From an uncultured Mycoplasmatota bacterium (GTDB lineage Bacteria > Bacillota_I > Bacilli_A > RF39 > UBA660): a stretch of 64,000 nt of DNA. The position numbers were made by a program, and so were the translations under genes. The stretch covers positions 62,001 to 126,000 of the forward strand of contig UQSR01000002.1 of assembly GCA_900543825.1 (NCBI GenBank), given 5' to 3'. The notes beneath the pieces are model-generated. The model searched no databases. It saw nothing but the letters and a program-made list of their open reading frames with translations, and was not told the DNA's origin. Positions within the stretch are counted from its first letter, which is position 1. Every line of letters begins with the position of its first letter. Of the stretch, positions 17,001 to 25,671 are shown one piece after another.

Positions 17001-19811
17001 ATGGATAAAATAATAATAAAAGGTGCAAGAGAAAACAATCTAAAAAATATAGATATAGAAATACCTAAAAATAAATTAGTAGTAATGACAGGAGTATCAG
17101 GAAGTGGAAAATCATCTCTTGCTTTTGATACCATTTATGCTGAAGGACAAAGACGTTATGTAGAAAGTCTATCCGCTTATGCAAGACAATTTTTAGGAAA
17201 TAGTACCAAACCTGATGTTGATGTAATTGAAGGCTTATCTCCAAGTATATCAATAGATCAAAAGACAACTAATAAAAATCCTCGTAGTACCGTTGGAACA
17301 GTAACAGAAATATATGATTATTTAAGATTATTATTTGCTAGAGTAGGCGTTCCATATTGTCCTAATCATCATATTCCAATAACATCACAGTCCATAGAAG
17401 AAATGACAAATAGAGTTCTATCTTTAGAAGAAAATACCAAAGTAATGATATTATCTCCTGTTGTAAAAGGAGAAAAAGGAACATTTAAAGATCTATTTGA
17501 AAAATTAAGAAAAGAAGGTTATATAAGAGTAAAAGTAGATAATGAAATAAAAGATTTATCTGAAGATATAGAATTAGAAAAAAATAAAAAACATAACATA
17601 GAAGTAATAATAGATAGATTAATAATAAAAGAAGGAATAAGAAGTAGATTATATTCATCATTAGAAACATCTGCTAATTTAGCCAAGGGTAAAGTAATTA
17701 TAGATGTAATAGGAGGAGAACCAATAGTTTTATCAGAAGACTATGCCTGCCCATACTGTAATTATTCTTTAGAAGAATTAGAACCAAGAATATTCTCTTT
17801 CAATGCTCCTTATGGGGCTTGTCCTGATTGTAAAGGTTTAGGAGTAAAATACAAAATAGATGTTGACTTAGTAATACCAGATAAAAACAAATCAATATTA
17901 GAAGGAGCAATCAAACCAATAAACCTAGATGAAGAATCAAGTATTATGTATACAGAATTAGATACTGTAGCAAAACATTATAATATCGATTTAAATAAAA
18001 AAATAAAAGATTTAACTAAAGAAGAATTAGATATAATATTATATGGAACAAAAGAACTACTAACATTTAATTATAAATCAAAAAATGGAAACACTAGAAA
18101 AACAACTAGTTATTATGAAGGTATAATAACTAATTTAGAAAGAAGATATATTGAAACCAAAAGTACATGGATAAGAGAATGGATAGAAGGCTACATGACT
18201 GAATTAACTTGTCCTACTTGTAAAGGTTCAAGACTAAAAGAATCAGTACTAAACGTTCTTATAAATAATAAAAATATCTATGAAGTAACATGTATGTCAA
18301 TAGATGAATTAAAAACATTCATAAGTAATCTGAAGTTAACTAAAGAACAAGAAGAAATATCATCATCGGTAGTAAAAGAAATATCATCAAGACTAAATTT
18401 CTTAAATAATGTTGGCTTGGGATATTTATCACTATCAAGAGAAGCAGGAACACTATCCGGTGGTGAAAGTCAAAGAATAAGATTAGCGACTCAAATAGGT
18501 TCAAGATTAACAGGAGTACTTTATGTATTAGATGAACCAAGTATAGGACTTCATCAAAGAGATAACCAAAAATTAATAAATTCCTTATTAGAAATGCGTG
18601 ACTTAGGTAATTCATTAATAGTTGTAGAACATGATACAGACACAATGTTACAAGCAGATTATCTAATAGATATTGGTCCAGGAGCAGGAGAACATGGCGG
18701 AACAGTTGTTGCAGCGGGTACTCCAAAAGAAGTAATGGATAATCCAAATAGTTTAACAGGAAAATATCTAAAAGGAATCGAAAGAATAGAGGTTCCTACT
18801 AAAAGAAGAAAAGGTAATAAAAAATATTTAGAAATAAAAGGAGCAAAAGAAAATAACTTAAAGAATATAAATGTAAAAATACCATTAGGAACAATGACTC
18901 TAATTACAGGAGTATCAGGAAGTGGAAAATCAACACTAATAAATGAAATATTATATAAAGCTCTAGCCCAAAATATTTATGGTTCCAAAGATAAACCAGG
19001 AAAGTATAAAGAGATAAAAGGACTAGACAATGTTGATAAAGTAGTTCAAATATCACAAGCTCCAATAGGAAGAACACCAAGATCTAATCCTGCAACTTAT
19101 ATCGGAGTATTTGACGACATAAGAGACATTTTCTCAGAAACAAAAGAAGCTAAAATAAGAGGCTATGATAAAGGTAGATTTAGTTTTAATGTCAAAGGAG
19201 GAAGATGTGAAGCCTGTTGGGGAGATGGCGTAAAGAAAATAGAAATGCATTTCTTACCAGATGTATATGTACCATGTGAAGTATGTAATGGAACTAGATA
19301 TAATAGCGAAACATTAGAAATAAAATATAAAGATAAAAATATTTATGATGTATTAAATCTAAGAGTAGATGAAGCAATGGAATTTTTTGAAAATCATCCA
19401 AAAGTATTAAATAAACTAAAAGTATTACATGATGTCGGATTAGGCTATGTTCGCTTAGGGCAAAGTGCTCCAACACTATCAGGAGGAGAGGCCGCCCGTG
19501 TAAAATTAGCCAAAGAATTGCAAAAGAAGCCTACTGGAAAAACAGTATTTATACTAGATGAACCTACTACTGGACTTCATCAAGATGATATTAAAAAATT
19601 ATTAGTAATATTAGAAAAAATCGTAGATAATGGCGATACTGTAATAATAATTGAACATAATCTAGATGTTATTAAAGTAGCGGATTATATAATTGATTTA
19701 GGACCAGAAGGAGGAAACAAAGGAGGAACTGTTGTTACTACAGGTACTCCTGAAGAAGTAGTAAATAATCCTAATTCATATACAGGTAAATATCTAAAAC
19801 AAGTATTATAA
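17001..19811 (+). CDS. uvrA: Excinuclease ABC subunit A
   Basis: This DNA-damage recognition ATPase of nucleotide excision repair, 936 residues, is full length. Each half has a Walker A (GVSGSGKSSLAFD; GVSGSGKSTLINE), an ABC signature (LSGGESQRIRLA; LSGGEAARVKLA) and a Walker B (VLDEPSIGLHQ; ILDEPTTGLHQ). Zinc-binding Cys pairs occur at CPYC/CPDC and at CEACWGDG...CEVC. uvrB is not adjacent. It has its own promoter and probable damage-responsive box. Confidence 0.97.
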   Translation: MDKIIIKGARENNLKNIDIEIPKNKLVVMTGVSGSGKSSLAFDTIYAEGQRRYVESLSAYARQFLGNSTKPDVDVIEGLSPSISIDQKTTNKNPRSTVGTVTEIYDYLRLLFARVGVPYCPNHHIPITSQSIEEMTNRVLSLEENTKVMILSPVVKGEKGTFKDLFEKLRKEGYIRVKVDNEIKDLSEDIELEKNKKHNIEVIIDRLIIKEGIRSRLYSSLETSANLAKGKVIIDVIGGEPIVLSEDYACPYCNYSLEELEPRIFSFNAPYGACPDCKGLGVKYKIDVDLVIPDKNKSILEGAIKPINLDEESSIMYTELDTVAKHYNIDLNKKIKDLTKEELDIILYGTKELLTFNYKSKNGNTRKTTSYYEGIITNLERRYIETKSTWIREWIEGYMTELTCPTCKGSRLKESVLNVLINNKNIYEVTCMSIDELKTFISNLKLTKEQEEISSSVVKEISSRLNFLNNVGLGYLSLSREAGTLSGGESQRIRLATQIGSRLTGVLYVLDEPSIGLHQRDNQKLINSLLEMRDLGNSLIVVEHDTDTMLQADYLIDIGPGAGEHGGTVVAAGTPKEVMDNPNSLTGKYLKGIERIEVPTKRRKGNKKYLEIKGAKENNLKNINVKIPLGTMTLITGVSGSGKSTLINEILYKALAQNIYGSKDKPGKYKEIKGLDNVDKVVQISQAPIGRTPRSNPATYIGVFDDIRDIFSETKEAKIRGYDKGRFSFNVKGGRCEACWGDGVKKIEMHFLPDVYVPCEVCNGTRYNSETLEIKYKDKNIYDVLNLRVDEAMEFFENHPKVLNKLKVLHDVGLGYVRLGQSAPTLSGGEAARVKLAKELQKKPTGKTVFILDEPTTGLHQDDIKKLLVILEKIVDNGDTVIIIEHNLDVIKVADYIIDLGPEGGNKGGTVVTTGTPEEVVNNPNSYTGKYLKQVL

Positions 19812-19818
19812 TATATAT

Positions 19819-19900
19819 ACCTCATTAACCTAAAGTTTAATGAGGTTTTTTGAAGCCCAAGGTCTTCAAAAAGTATTTTAAAGCCTAAGGTCTTTAAAAT
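19819..19900 (+). repeat. Triple C/T-mismatch hairpins (family HP), first also the uvrA terminator
   Basis: Three hairpins follow uvrA back to back. 19819-19846: 10-bp stem, C19829 opposite T19836, inner CTAAAG, then six T, so it can act as terminator. 19847-19872: 9-bp stem, C19856 opposite T19863, inner CCAAGG. 19875-19900: 9-bp stem, C19884 opposite T19891, inner CTAAGG. The stems differ in sequence but stay paired. Confidence 0.8.
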
Positions 19901-19919
19901 AAAAAGTTTAATTTATAAG

Positions 19920-19970
19920 CGAACAAATGTACGAAAATGTATTGACATAGAAATAATAGTATGATACATT
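19920..19970 (+). promoter_or_regulatory. Promoter and SOS-like palindrome of the Bro-N/DinD-like gene
   Basis: TTGACA (19942-19947), 17-bp spacer, TACATT (19965-19970). The box CGAACAAATGTACG (19920-19933) is symmetric as CGnACAnnTGTnCG and differs from the Bacillus LexA consensus at one base. It lies 8 bases upstream of the -35, the same arrangement as at uvrA. Confidence 0.65.
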
Positions 19971-20011
19971 TAGGTTGAAACAGAAAAGCTGATAATATTT
20001 AGGGAGGATAT

Positions 20012-20863
20012 ATGGAAGAAAGCAAAATGCATTTAATAAATAAAATCTTTAATAATGAAACAATTAGAACTATCTGGAGTAAAGAAGAAGAAAAATACTA
20101 TATTAGTGTTGTTGATATAGTGAGAATACTAACAAATAGTGACAATCCAAGAAAATATTGGAATAAGTTAAAGCAAAGACTGAAAGAGGTAGGAAATGAA
20201 ACGGTGACAAAATGTCACCAGTTGAAATTGAAAGCTCAAGATGGAAAATATCGTATGACTGATGTTGTTGACATTGAAGGTATGTTCAGAATAATAGAGT
20301 CCATTCCAAGTAAAAATGCTGAACCAATAAAGATGTGGCTAGCAGGTTTAGGGAAAGAAAGAATCAATGAAATATTTGATCCGGCATTAACAGTTCAAAG
20401 AGCAATAGACACATATAGAACTAAAGGTTATGATGAAAAATGGATAGCTAAAAGAATAAAAGGTATTCAAGATAGAAAAGAATTAACGGATATATGGAAA
20501 GCAAATGGTATAACCGAAGGAAAGGAATATGCTATACTAACAAATGAAATATATAAAGAATGGTCTGGAATGACAGCCTCAGAATACAAAGAATATAAAG
20601 GATTAAGAAAAGAATCATTAAGAGATAATATGGATAACCTAGAAGTAATCCTAGCAGATCTTTCGGAAGAAACAACTAAAAGACTAGCAGAAAAGCATAA
20701 ACCACGAGGTTTAGAAGAAAATAAATTAGTAGCCAAAATGGGTGGACATTCCGCTAAAGTAGCCAGATATGATATAGAAAAGAATCTAGGAGAACAAGTA
20801 ATAACACAAAACAATCATTTAAACTATGAATACACAACTAATAATCAAATAGAAACAAAATAA
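20012..20863 (+). CDS. Bro-N domain protein, DinD-like
   Basis: This 283-residue protein has an N-terminal Bro-N fold (NNETIRTIWSKEEEKYYISVVDIV, then YWNKLKQRL) as in phage antirepressors. The C-terminal part (GLRKESLRDNMDNLEVILADLSEE, then GLEENKLVAKMGGHSA) resembles the end of E. coli DinD, a DNA-damage-inducible inhibitor of RecA activity. The SOS-like box upstream fits that. Function in this organism is inference. A broken second copy lies at 52924-53684, so the gene has been mobile or duplicated. Confidence 0.8.
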   Translation: MEESKMHLINKIFNNETIRTIWSKEEEKYYISVVDIVRILTNSDNPRKYWNKLKQRLKEVGNETVTKCHQLKLKAQDGKYRMTDVVDIEGMFRIIESIPSKNAEPIKMWLAGLGKERINEIFDPALTVQRAIDTYRTKGYDEKWIAKRIKGIQDRKELTDIWKANGITEGKEYAILTNEIYKEWSGMTASEYKEYKGLRKESLRDNMDNLEVILADLSEETTKRLAEKHKPRGLEENKLVAKMGGHSAKVARYDIEKNLGEQVITQNNHLNYEYTTNNQIETK

Positions 20864-20912
20864 ACTTGTTTTTTCTTAATATTCTGTTATAATATCCATT
20901 AAGGAGATTTAT

Positions 20913-21977
20913 ATGGACGAAGAGAAAAATATTGAAGAGTCAGCTAATACATTTATAAAAAGTTTTTTTGATGCAACATATAATGATAATAAAGTATTAT
21001 TTAATAATATGCAAAATATATATGCACTAATTTCATTTTTATATTATAATATGCAAGAATTAAATATAGAAAAACAAGATATACAAAATGGAACAAGAAA
21101 AGATTATGTAGAAAAATCTAAAATAATAGATAACTTCTATAAAAATATTAATGTTGACTTTAAAATGGAATATATAACAAGAAATGGTGTACTAAATATA
21201 TTAAGTACAAACACTCCTAAAGAAGCAACCCATAGTCAAATATATACAGGTAGCAATAATTATGTTATAACTGAAGAAGCATATACCAATCCCAAAACAA
21301 AAGAAAGAATAGTACTTTATAGAAAATTAGATAAAACTATAAATGTTCATAATAACAACTTATTAAATGACTCAATAATATGGGTACATGAAATATCTCA
21401 CTACAAAAACCAACCTCCAGAAAAAAGAGGAGAAGTAAATGATATATTAACAGAGTTAATAGCCTATACTGAAGAATTAATTTATACTGACTATCTAAGT
21501 CAGATAGGCTATGAAGAAGAAGCAAGAATGTTTATGATTGAAGAATATAAAAGTTTATATCATCTAATAGGACTAGCCTATCATGTAATAAAAATAACCC
21601 TTTTATATTATCTTCTAGGAGAAGTATCAAAAGAAAACTATTTATTACTATATAAAAATAACAAAGATTATAATAAAGCTTTAGAAATATTTGATAAAGA
21701 AAAAAATAAAAACCAAAATGTCATTTTTCTATCATTATATTATTCAGTAGGAATAATTTCATTCTATAATTATATAGAATATAAAAAAGATCCAAATTTC
21801 CTAGAAAAAATAAAAAAATTAAATAAAGAAATAATGACAGACATCTCATTAGAAGAAGCATTAAAAATAATTAACATAAGTTTAAATGAAGAATCACTAA
21901 ATAGAATATTAGAAAACATAAATATATTTAGAGATAGTCTTATCAAGGAAAATAAAAAGAAGAAAATATTAAATTAG
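20913..21977 (+). CDS. Putative zinc metallopeptidase-like protein, 354 residues
   Basis: A soluble protein without a signal peptide. The middle holds WVHEISHYKNQ (HExxH, residues about 158-168) followed about 23 residues later by LTELIAYTEEL, the layout of a gluzincin-type zinc site. The rest is helical and unrecognised. Protease activity is inferred from the motif alone. It sits 49 bases after the Bro-N gene and has AAGGAG before its start. It ends at a bidirectional terminator. Confidence 0.6.
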   Translation: MDEEKNIEESANTFIKSFFDATYNDNKVLFNNMQNIYALISFLYYNMQELNIEKQDIQNGTRKDYVEKSKIIDNFYKNINVDFKMEYITRNGVLNILSTNTPKEATHSQIYTGSNNYVITEEAYTNPKTKERIVLYRKLDKTINVHNNNLLNDSIIWVHEISHYKNQPPEKRGEVNDILTELIAYTEELIYTDYLSQIGYEEEARMFMIEEYKSLYHLIGLAYHVIKITLLYYLLGEVSKENYLLLYKNNKDYNKALEIFDKEKNKNQNVIFLSLYYSVGIISFYNYIEYKKDPNFLEKIKKLNKEIMTDISLEEALKIINISLNEESLNRILENINIFRDSLIKENKKKKILN

Positions 21978-22005
21978 AGACTACAGGCTGAAGTGGCATA
22001 AATAA

Positions 22006-22035
22006 AAAAGATAATTCCCAAAAGAATTATCTTTT
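22006..22035. terminator. Bidirectional terminator
   Basis: An 11-bp perfect stem (AAAAGATAATT with AATTATCTTTT) with a C-G pair inside serves the convergent HExxH gene and HerA-type gene. Confidence 0.85.
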
Positions 22036-22041
22036 AATATA

Positions 22042-23805
22042 CTAATTATTATGAATATACCAAGTCCTATTAATATCACAACTTTGACTTAAAGGTTCAG
22101 GATTAGGTTTATCAAGTATAGCAATAGTAGGTAATTTAAAAGCAGTACCGAACATAATACAAGAACCAGGATGTAAAGTCTTAATCTTATTAGTAACAGT
22201 AATATCAGCACTAGAAATAATATCCTTAATAAACTGAAGATCCTTAGGATGAAACATCTTAAATACTAAGAAATTACTACATTGAGATATAGTAGTTTCA
22301 GAAAGTTCAGAAGGCCTTTGCGATACAATTCCTAAAAGAAGACCATACTTTCTACCTTCTTTAGTAATTCTCTCAAAAATATTATAACCAAGAATATCAA
22401 TATCACTATCATTCTGTACATATCTATGAGCCTCTTCTAAAACAATATGAAATGGCATAGAAGCCCTTTGATTAAGAGAAACAATATAATCAAATAAAAG
22501 CTTAGAATAAATCTTAACTAAAGTCTTAGCAAATCTATCATCAACATAATTAATATTAAAATTAACTATCTGTGCTTTTCTACCATTAGGACAAGTAAGA
22601 AGTAAATTAATATATCCCTCTCTATTAACATAACCATTATAATCAAAATATCTAGCATAATTACTATTCATTAAAGCATTAAATCTAACTTTAAGAACAT
22701 TAGAAAGCTCAAAAGCCTTATCACTATTCATAGTACCTTCTGATAAAAGAGCAAACTCTAAAGCAAGAGAAAAATCCTTCATTGTATACATAAATTCCCC
22801 ATTAGGCAAAGAAAGTTCAAAATTATCAAGACATAAACTCTCTAAATACTCAATAACAAGTTCAACGTCTGCAAATTCTCCCCCTTGTTCTACAAATAAA
22901 CATTGTCTAATAGTTCTTGTCCATCCGCCTTTCTCAAGCTTAATATCCAAATTCAAATTACTAGTATTAAACTTAGTAAGAATAGAAACAAACTTATTTC
23001 TAATAAGACTAGGAGCTTTCCCAGAGAATAAAACATCAAGTAAACATCTAGCAATAATATCATTCTTTTGTGATATAACCTCTTCTTCACGTCTAGAAAA
23101 ATAAGAAACAAGTTTAAGTGCCTTCTCTACAGTAGGAATCTGTTCTTTAGAAGTAACATTCATAAGTAAACATAAATCATCTACCCCTAAAAGCCAAAAA
23201 GGATAACTAATAATCTCAAATTCAGTACTATTTAAATCAGTAGTATATACTTTATAATTAATATTTTCATTAACTTCATGTATTCTTGAAAAAGCTCTCT
23301 GATATTCACCATAAGCATCAAATAAAAATATATTCGAATAAAAAGGTAAACTTCTGCATTGATAGAAGACACTCTGAAGTATTTTAGCAACAGAGTAAGA
23401 TTTACCACTACCAGAATTACCCAAAATAGCAAAATGATTAGAAAAGAAATTGCCAATATCAAGTTTAATATCATAATTAGGATAAACATAGGACTTACCA
23501 AGCGTAATAGTATTTTCAGCATCACTATTAAGAATAATATTAAGAATAGAATCATCAATTAAATAGCAGCCAGCTTTAAAAGAAGGTTTAGAAATATCTC
23601 CATATAAAAATTTATTATCTTTAATTTCTCCAACTAAAGCAGCATTCATAATACCATTATCAATACCAATAACTTCACCAACACTAATAATATTATTATC
23701 TCTAAATACCACATTCTTACTAATTAAATTATCATAGTCATAAATATTAATATCCAAATGAACAGATACAATACTATCTGTAATTCCAATAATCTTCCCT
23801 AACAT
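22042..23805 (-). CDS. HerA/DUF87-type hexameric ATPase
   Basis: The 587-residue protein has an N-terminal beta-barrel-like domain (GKIIGITDSIVSV...GEVIGIDNG), a Walker A (LGNSGSGKSYSVAKIL, about residue 130), a Walker B (HIVLEEAHRYV, about residue 455) and a C-terminal QRPSELSETTISQCSNF segment typical of HerA translocases. HerA proteins pump DNA, classically with the nuclease NurA; stand-alone bacterial forms occur in antiphage systems. No NurA or SIR2 gene adjoins; the nearest same-strand gene is a small helical protein. A defensive role is possible but unproven. Confidence 0.85.
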   Translation of the reverse strand: MLGKIIGITDSIVSVHLDINIYDYDNLISKNVVFRDNNIISVGEVIGIDNGIMNAALVGEIKDNKFLYGDISKPSFKAGCYLIDDSILNIILNSDAENTITLGKSYVYPNYDIKLDIGNFFSNHFAILGNSGSGKSYSVAKILQSVFYQCRSLPFYSNIFLFDAYGEYQRAFSRIHEVNENINYKVYTTDLNSTEFEIISYPFWLLGVDDLCLLMNVTSKEQIPTVEKALKLVSYFSRREEEVISQKNDIIARCLLDVLFSGKAPSLIRNKFVSILTKFNTSNLNLDIKLEKGGWTRTIRQCLFVEQGGEFADVELVIEYLESLCLDNFELSLPNGEFMYTMKDFSLALEFALLSEGTMNSDKAFELSNVLKVRFNALMNSNYARYFDYNGYVNREGYINLLLTCPNGRKAQIVNFNINYVDDRFAKTLVKIYSKLLFDYIVSLNQRASMPFHIVLEEAHRYVQNDSDIDILGYNIFERITKEGRKYGLLLGIVSQRPSELSETTISQCSNFLVFKMFHPKDLQFIKDIISSADITVTNKIKTLHPGSCIMFGTAFKLPTIAILDKPNPEPLSQSCDINRTWYIHNN

Positions 23806-23903
23806 ATTCTTTTCACCTATTATAATTATACAACATAATAAAAAAAATGTATATAAATAAATTGTAAAAAAATATATCTTCTACTAATATATATAAATAT
23901 AAT

Positions 23904-23944
23904 AAAAGACTATAGAAACTCTTTAAGTTTATCTATAGTCTTTT
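23904..23944 (-). terminator. Terminator of the 145-residue helical protein gene
   Basis: A long inverted repeat (AAAAGACTATAG with CTATAGTCTTTT) overlaps the stop codon of the minus-strand gene and ends in a T run when read on that strand. Confidence 0.75.
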
Positions 23945-24347
23945 CTTGAAATTTAAGAAATTCACGAGCTATATCAAGATCACTCTTATCTATCTCTTTA
24001 TCATAGGCTTTAATCTTCTTTTCCATTTGAGTACTTCCAGTAGATACCCCTTTAATTATCATCTCAGCAATAGCGGAATCACTATTATCACATTTAACTT
24101 CTTTTTTAATCCCCATATTAGCCATCATTTTTTCAAAGAAAGAAGTATCAGTAATTTCTGCTTTTCCTTTCTTTAAATACTTCATAGCCTTCTTCTTCCA
24201 AGACTCATATTCTTTCATGATATCCTCAAGAGTCTTCTTAATTTTGTTATCCTTATCTTTTAAATCACGTATAAGTTTAGTTAAAGTATAAGAAGCCATC
24301 TCAGCATCTTTATAAATATGCTCCATAAGTTCATAATTTTCTTTCAT
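23910..24347 (-). CDS. All-helical hypothetical protein, 145 residues
   Basis: I start it at 24347, behind AGGAGGATATGAT. The protein (from MKENYELMEHIYKDAEMASY) is a regular series of charged amphipathic helices with a short MGIKKEV loop, like a ferritin-like or four-helix bundle. I have the impression of similar proteins in other gut Bacillota, but cannot name a family. Its terminator overlaps the stop, so it is probably not cotranscribed with the HerA gene downstream. Confidence 0.65.
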   Translation of the reverse strand: MKENYELMEHIYKDAEMASYTLTKLIRDLKDKDNKIKKTLEDIMKEYESWKKKAMKYLKKGKAEITDTSFFEKMMANMGIKKEVKCDNSDSAIAEMIIKGVSTGSTQMEKKIKAYDKEIDKSDLDIAREFLKFQEKTIDKLKEFL

Positions 24348-24410
24348 ATCATATCCTCCTAAAAATATTATTACCAATATCTATAAAAATATAATAAAAA
24401 ATTATATGCC

Positions 24411-24499
24411 TCTCACACTACATTGTTCGAGGTTTTTGAAAGCCAAATGGCTCTAAAATAAAAGTATTTATATAAGCTATAGATTTATGTCTATAGTTT
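24411..24499 (+). repeat. Decayed member of the hairpin cluster family
   Basis: 24411-24429 (TCTCACACTACATTGTTCG) matches 412-430 at 16 of 19 positions. It is followed by a degenerate hairpin around GCCAAATGGC (24442-24451), where the opposing T has become G, and a hairpin at 24474-24499 in which A replaces the mismatched C, ending in T5. I read this as a worn copy of the 392-490 arrangement. Confidence 0.5.
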
Positions 24500-24606
24500 T
24501 TCTTATATCCACATATATTGTTGATAAACAAAATTACTAAAAAATAATGACAAGAGTAAAAGCAAGTGCTATAATAAACATTAAAACAATTGAAGGGAGC
24601 ACTTAT

Positions 24607-25335
24607 ATGAACAAAGAAGAAGAATATCAAGAAATATATATAAATTTAGATGATTCAGGTAAATTAACAAAAAAAGAAAAAGTATCAGTATATGCAGGAA
24701 TAGTCTTTTTATCAAAACAAGAAAAAGATAAATTTATAACTCAGTATCGCAAAATAATAAATGAGATAAAATGTTCCTACTGCGGACAAACAAAAGGAGA
24801 ATGTACTAAAAAATGTAAAGAAATAAAAAATACAAATATCAAGAAAGGTCATAAAAGAAGACTTATGAACTACATAAGTAAATATTATACTATTGCCTTA
24901 ATAATAAATAATACAAAAGTATATGATCATATTATAAGTAATAAAGCCTCAAAAGGAAGATACATAGATTACACAATAAGAAGATTAATTAAAAGTACCA
25001 TAGAAGAATTAATAAAAGATAAAAAAATAAACCCACATAAAAATGTGAGATTAATAATAAATATAGATGAACAATCTACAAAAAGTAATGGTTATTATAA
25101 TTTAAAAGATGGTCTAACAGAAGAATTACTACATGGAATATCTAATTTTAATTATGACATAATGTACAAAAATATATTATATGGAAAATTAGAAATAAGA
25201 TTAACATATCAAGATTCAGGTAAGAGTTACTTAGTGCAAGCAGCAGATTTAATAGCAGGTACTACTAGAGGAAGAGCATTATCAAATATTGATTCTGATA
25301 TTGATATTATCGATCATAAACTATTATTTCCATAA
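24607..25335 (+). CDS. DUF3800 protein (RNase H-like fold) with zinc-knuckle insert
   Basis: I start at 24607 because AAGGGAG lies 7 bases upstream. The 242-residue protein has the DUF3800 landmarks: an N-terminal acidic strand (IYINLDDSG), a second acidic strand (LIINIDEQS) and a C-terminal QAADLIAGTTRGR. These suggest a nuclease-like RNase H fold; activity is unknown, though the family is common near defence genes. An insert with CSYCG...CTKKC may bind zinc. The transcript probably ends before the minus-strand RNA gene. Confidence 0.75.
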   Translation: MNKEEEYQEIYINLDDSGKLTKKEKVSVYAGIVFLSKQEKDKFITQYRKIINEIKCSYCGQTKGECTKKCKEIKNTNIKKGHKRRLMNYISKYYTIALIINNTKVYDHIISNKASKGRYIDYTIRRLIKSTIEELIKDKKINPHKNVRLIINIDEQSTKSNGYYNLKDGLTEELLHGISNFNYDIMYKNILYGKLEIRLTYQDSGKSYLVQAADLIAGTTRGRALSNIDSDIDIIDHKLLFP

Positions 25336-25336
25336 A

Positions 25337-25448
25337 AAGAAAAGAGACTATCAAGTAGTCTCTCCCCAACTCAAGCGGTGTACTTAACATACACTTAATT
25401 TAATAAAATCGACATTGAGCTATCGACCTGACGAGATTTCTCTCCGGT
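25337..25448 (-). ncRNA. Candidate small RNA, about 110 nt, unknown family
   Basis: No open frame explains this stretch. On the minus strand a consensus promoter (25455-25483) would start RNA near 25448. A terminator (GAGACTA paired with TAGTCTC, 25344-25362, then a T-rich tail) would end it near 25337. Inside are a GTGTA/TACAC hairpin (about 25379-25395), an enclosing CTCAA/TTGAG helix and a 5' GAGAAATCTC hairpin. I could not match it to tRNA, 6S, SRP RNA, tracrRNA or a riboswitch from memory. It lies tail to tail with the DUF3800 gene. Confidence 0.6.
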
Positions 25449-25454
25449 AATACA

Positions 25455-25483
25455 ATGATACTATAACTATCATAAAAAGTCAA
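25455..25483 (-). promoter_or_regulatory. Promoter of the candidate small RNA
   Basis: Read on the minus strand: TTGACT (25483-25478), exactly 17 bases, TATCAT (25460-25455). This is among the best promoters in the window, yet no gene follows. Confidence 0.75.
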
Positions 25484-25588
25484 GTATATTGCACTATTAT
25501 TATACTCAAAATAACAAAAAAAAATACCAATAATAAACTACTTTAAGTATATATTTTATGCTTATATATAATAAGTATTAATTATACT

Positions 25589-25644
25589 TATTTGGAGACC
25601 AACTAGGCTCCAAATAACACTAGCAAGACAAATGGCTTGCAGTG
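25589..25644 (-). repeat. Pair of C/T-mismatch hairpins (family HP), reversed orientation
   Basis: On the minus strand these have the same design as the plus-strand copies. 25589-25616: 9-bp stem, opposed C/T, inner CTAGTTGG. 25618-25644: 5-bp stem plus an outer CACT/AGTG helix, opposed C/T, inner CATTTG. This is the only cluster in this orientation. Confidence 0.7.
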
Positions 25645-25671
25645 CTAAAACAATTGCCAAAAGTAAAAAAA

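Noticed and set aside
23904..23944. Candidate member of the C/T-mismatch hairpin family
   Set aside because: Its stem has no opposed C/T and it works as a normal terminator overlapping a stop codon.
25337..25448. tRNA or tracrRNA for the intergenic RNA candidate
   Set aside because: No CCA-type acceptor stem, no T-loop GTTC and no cas genes or CRISPR repeats in the window; kept as an RNA of unknown class.
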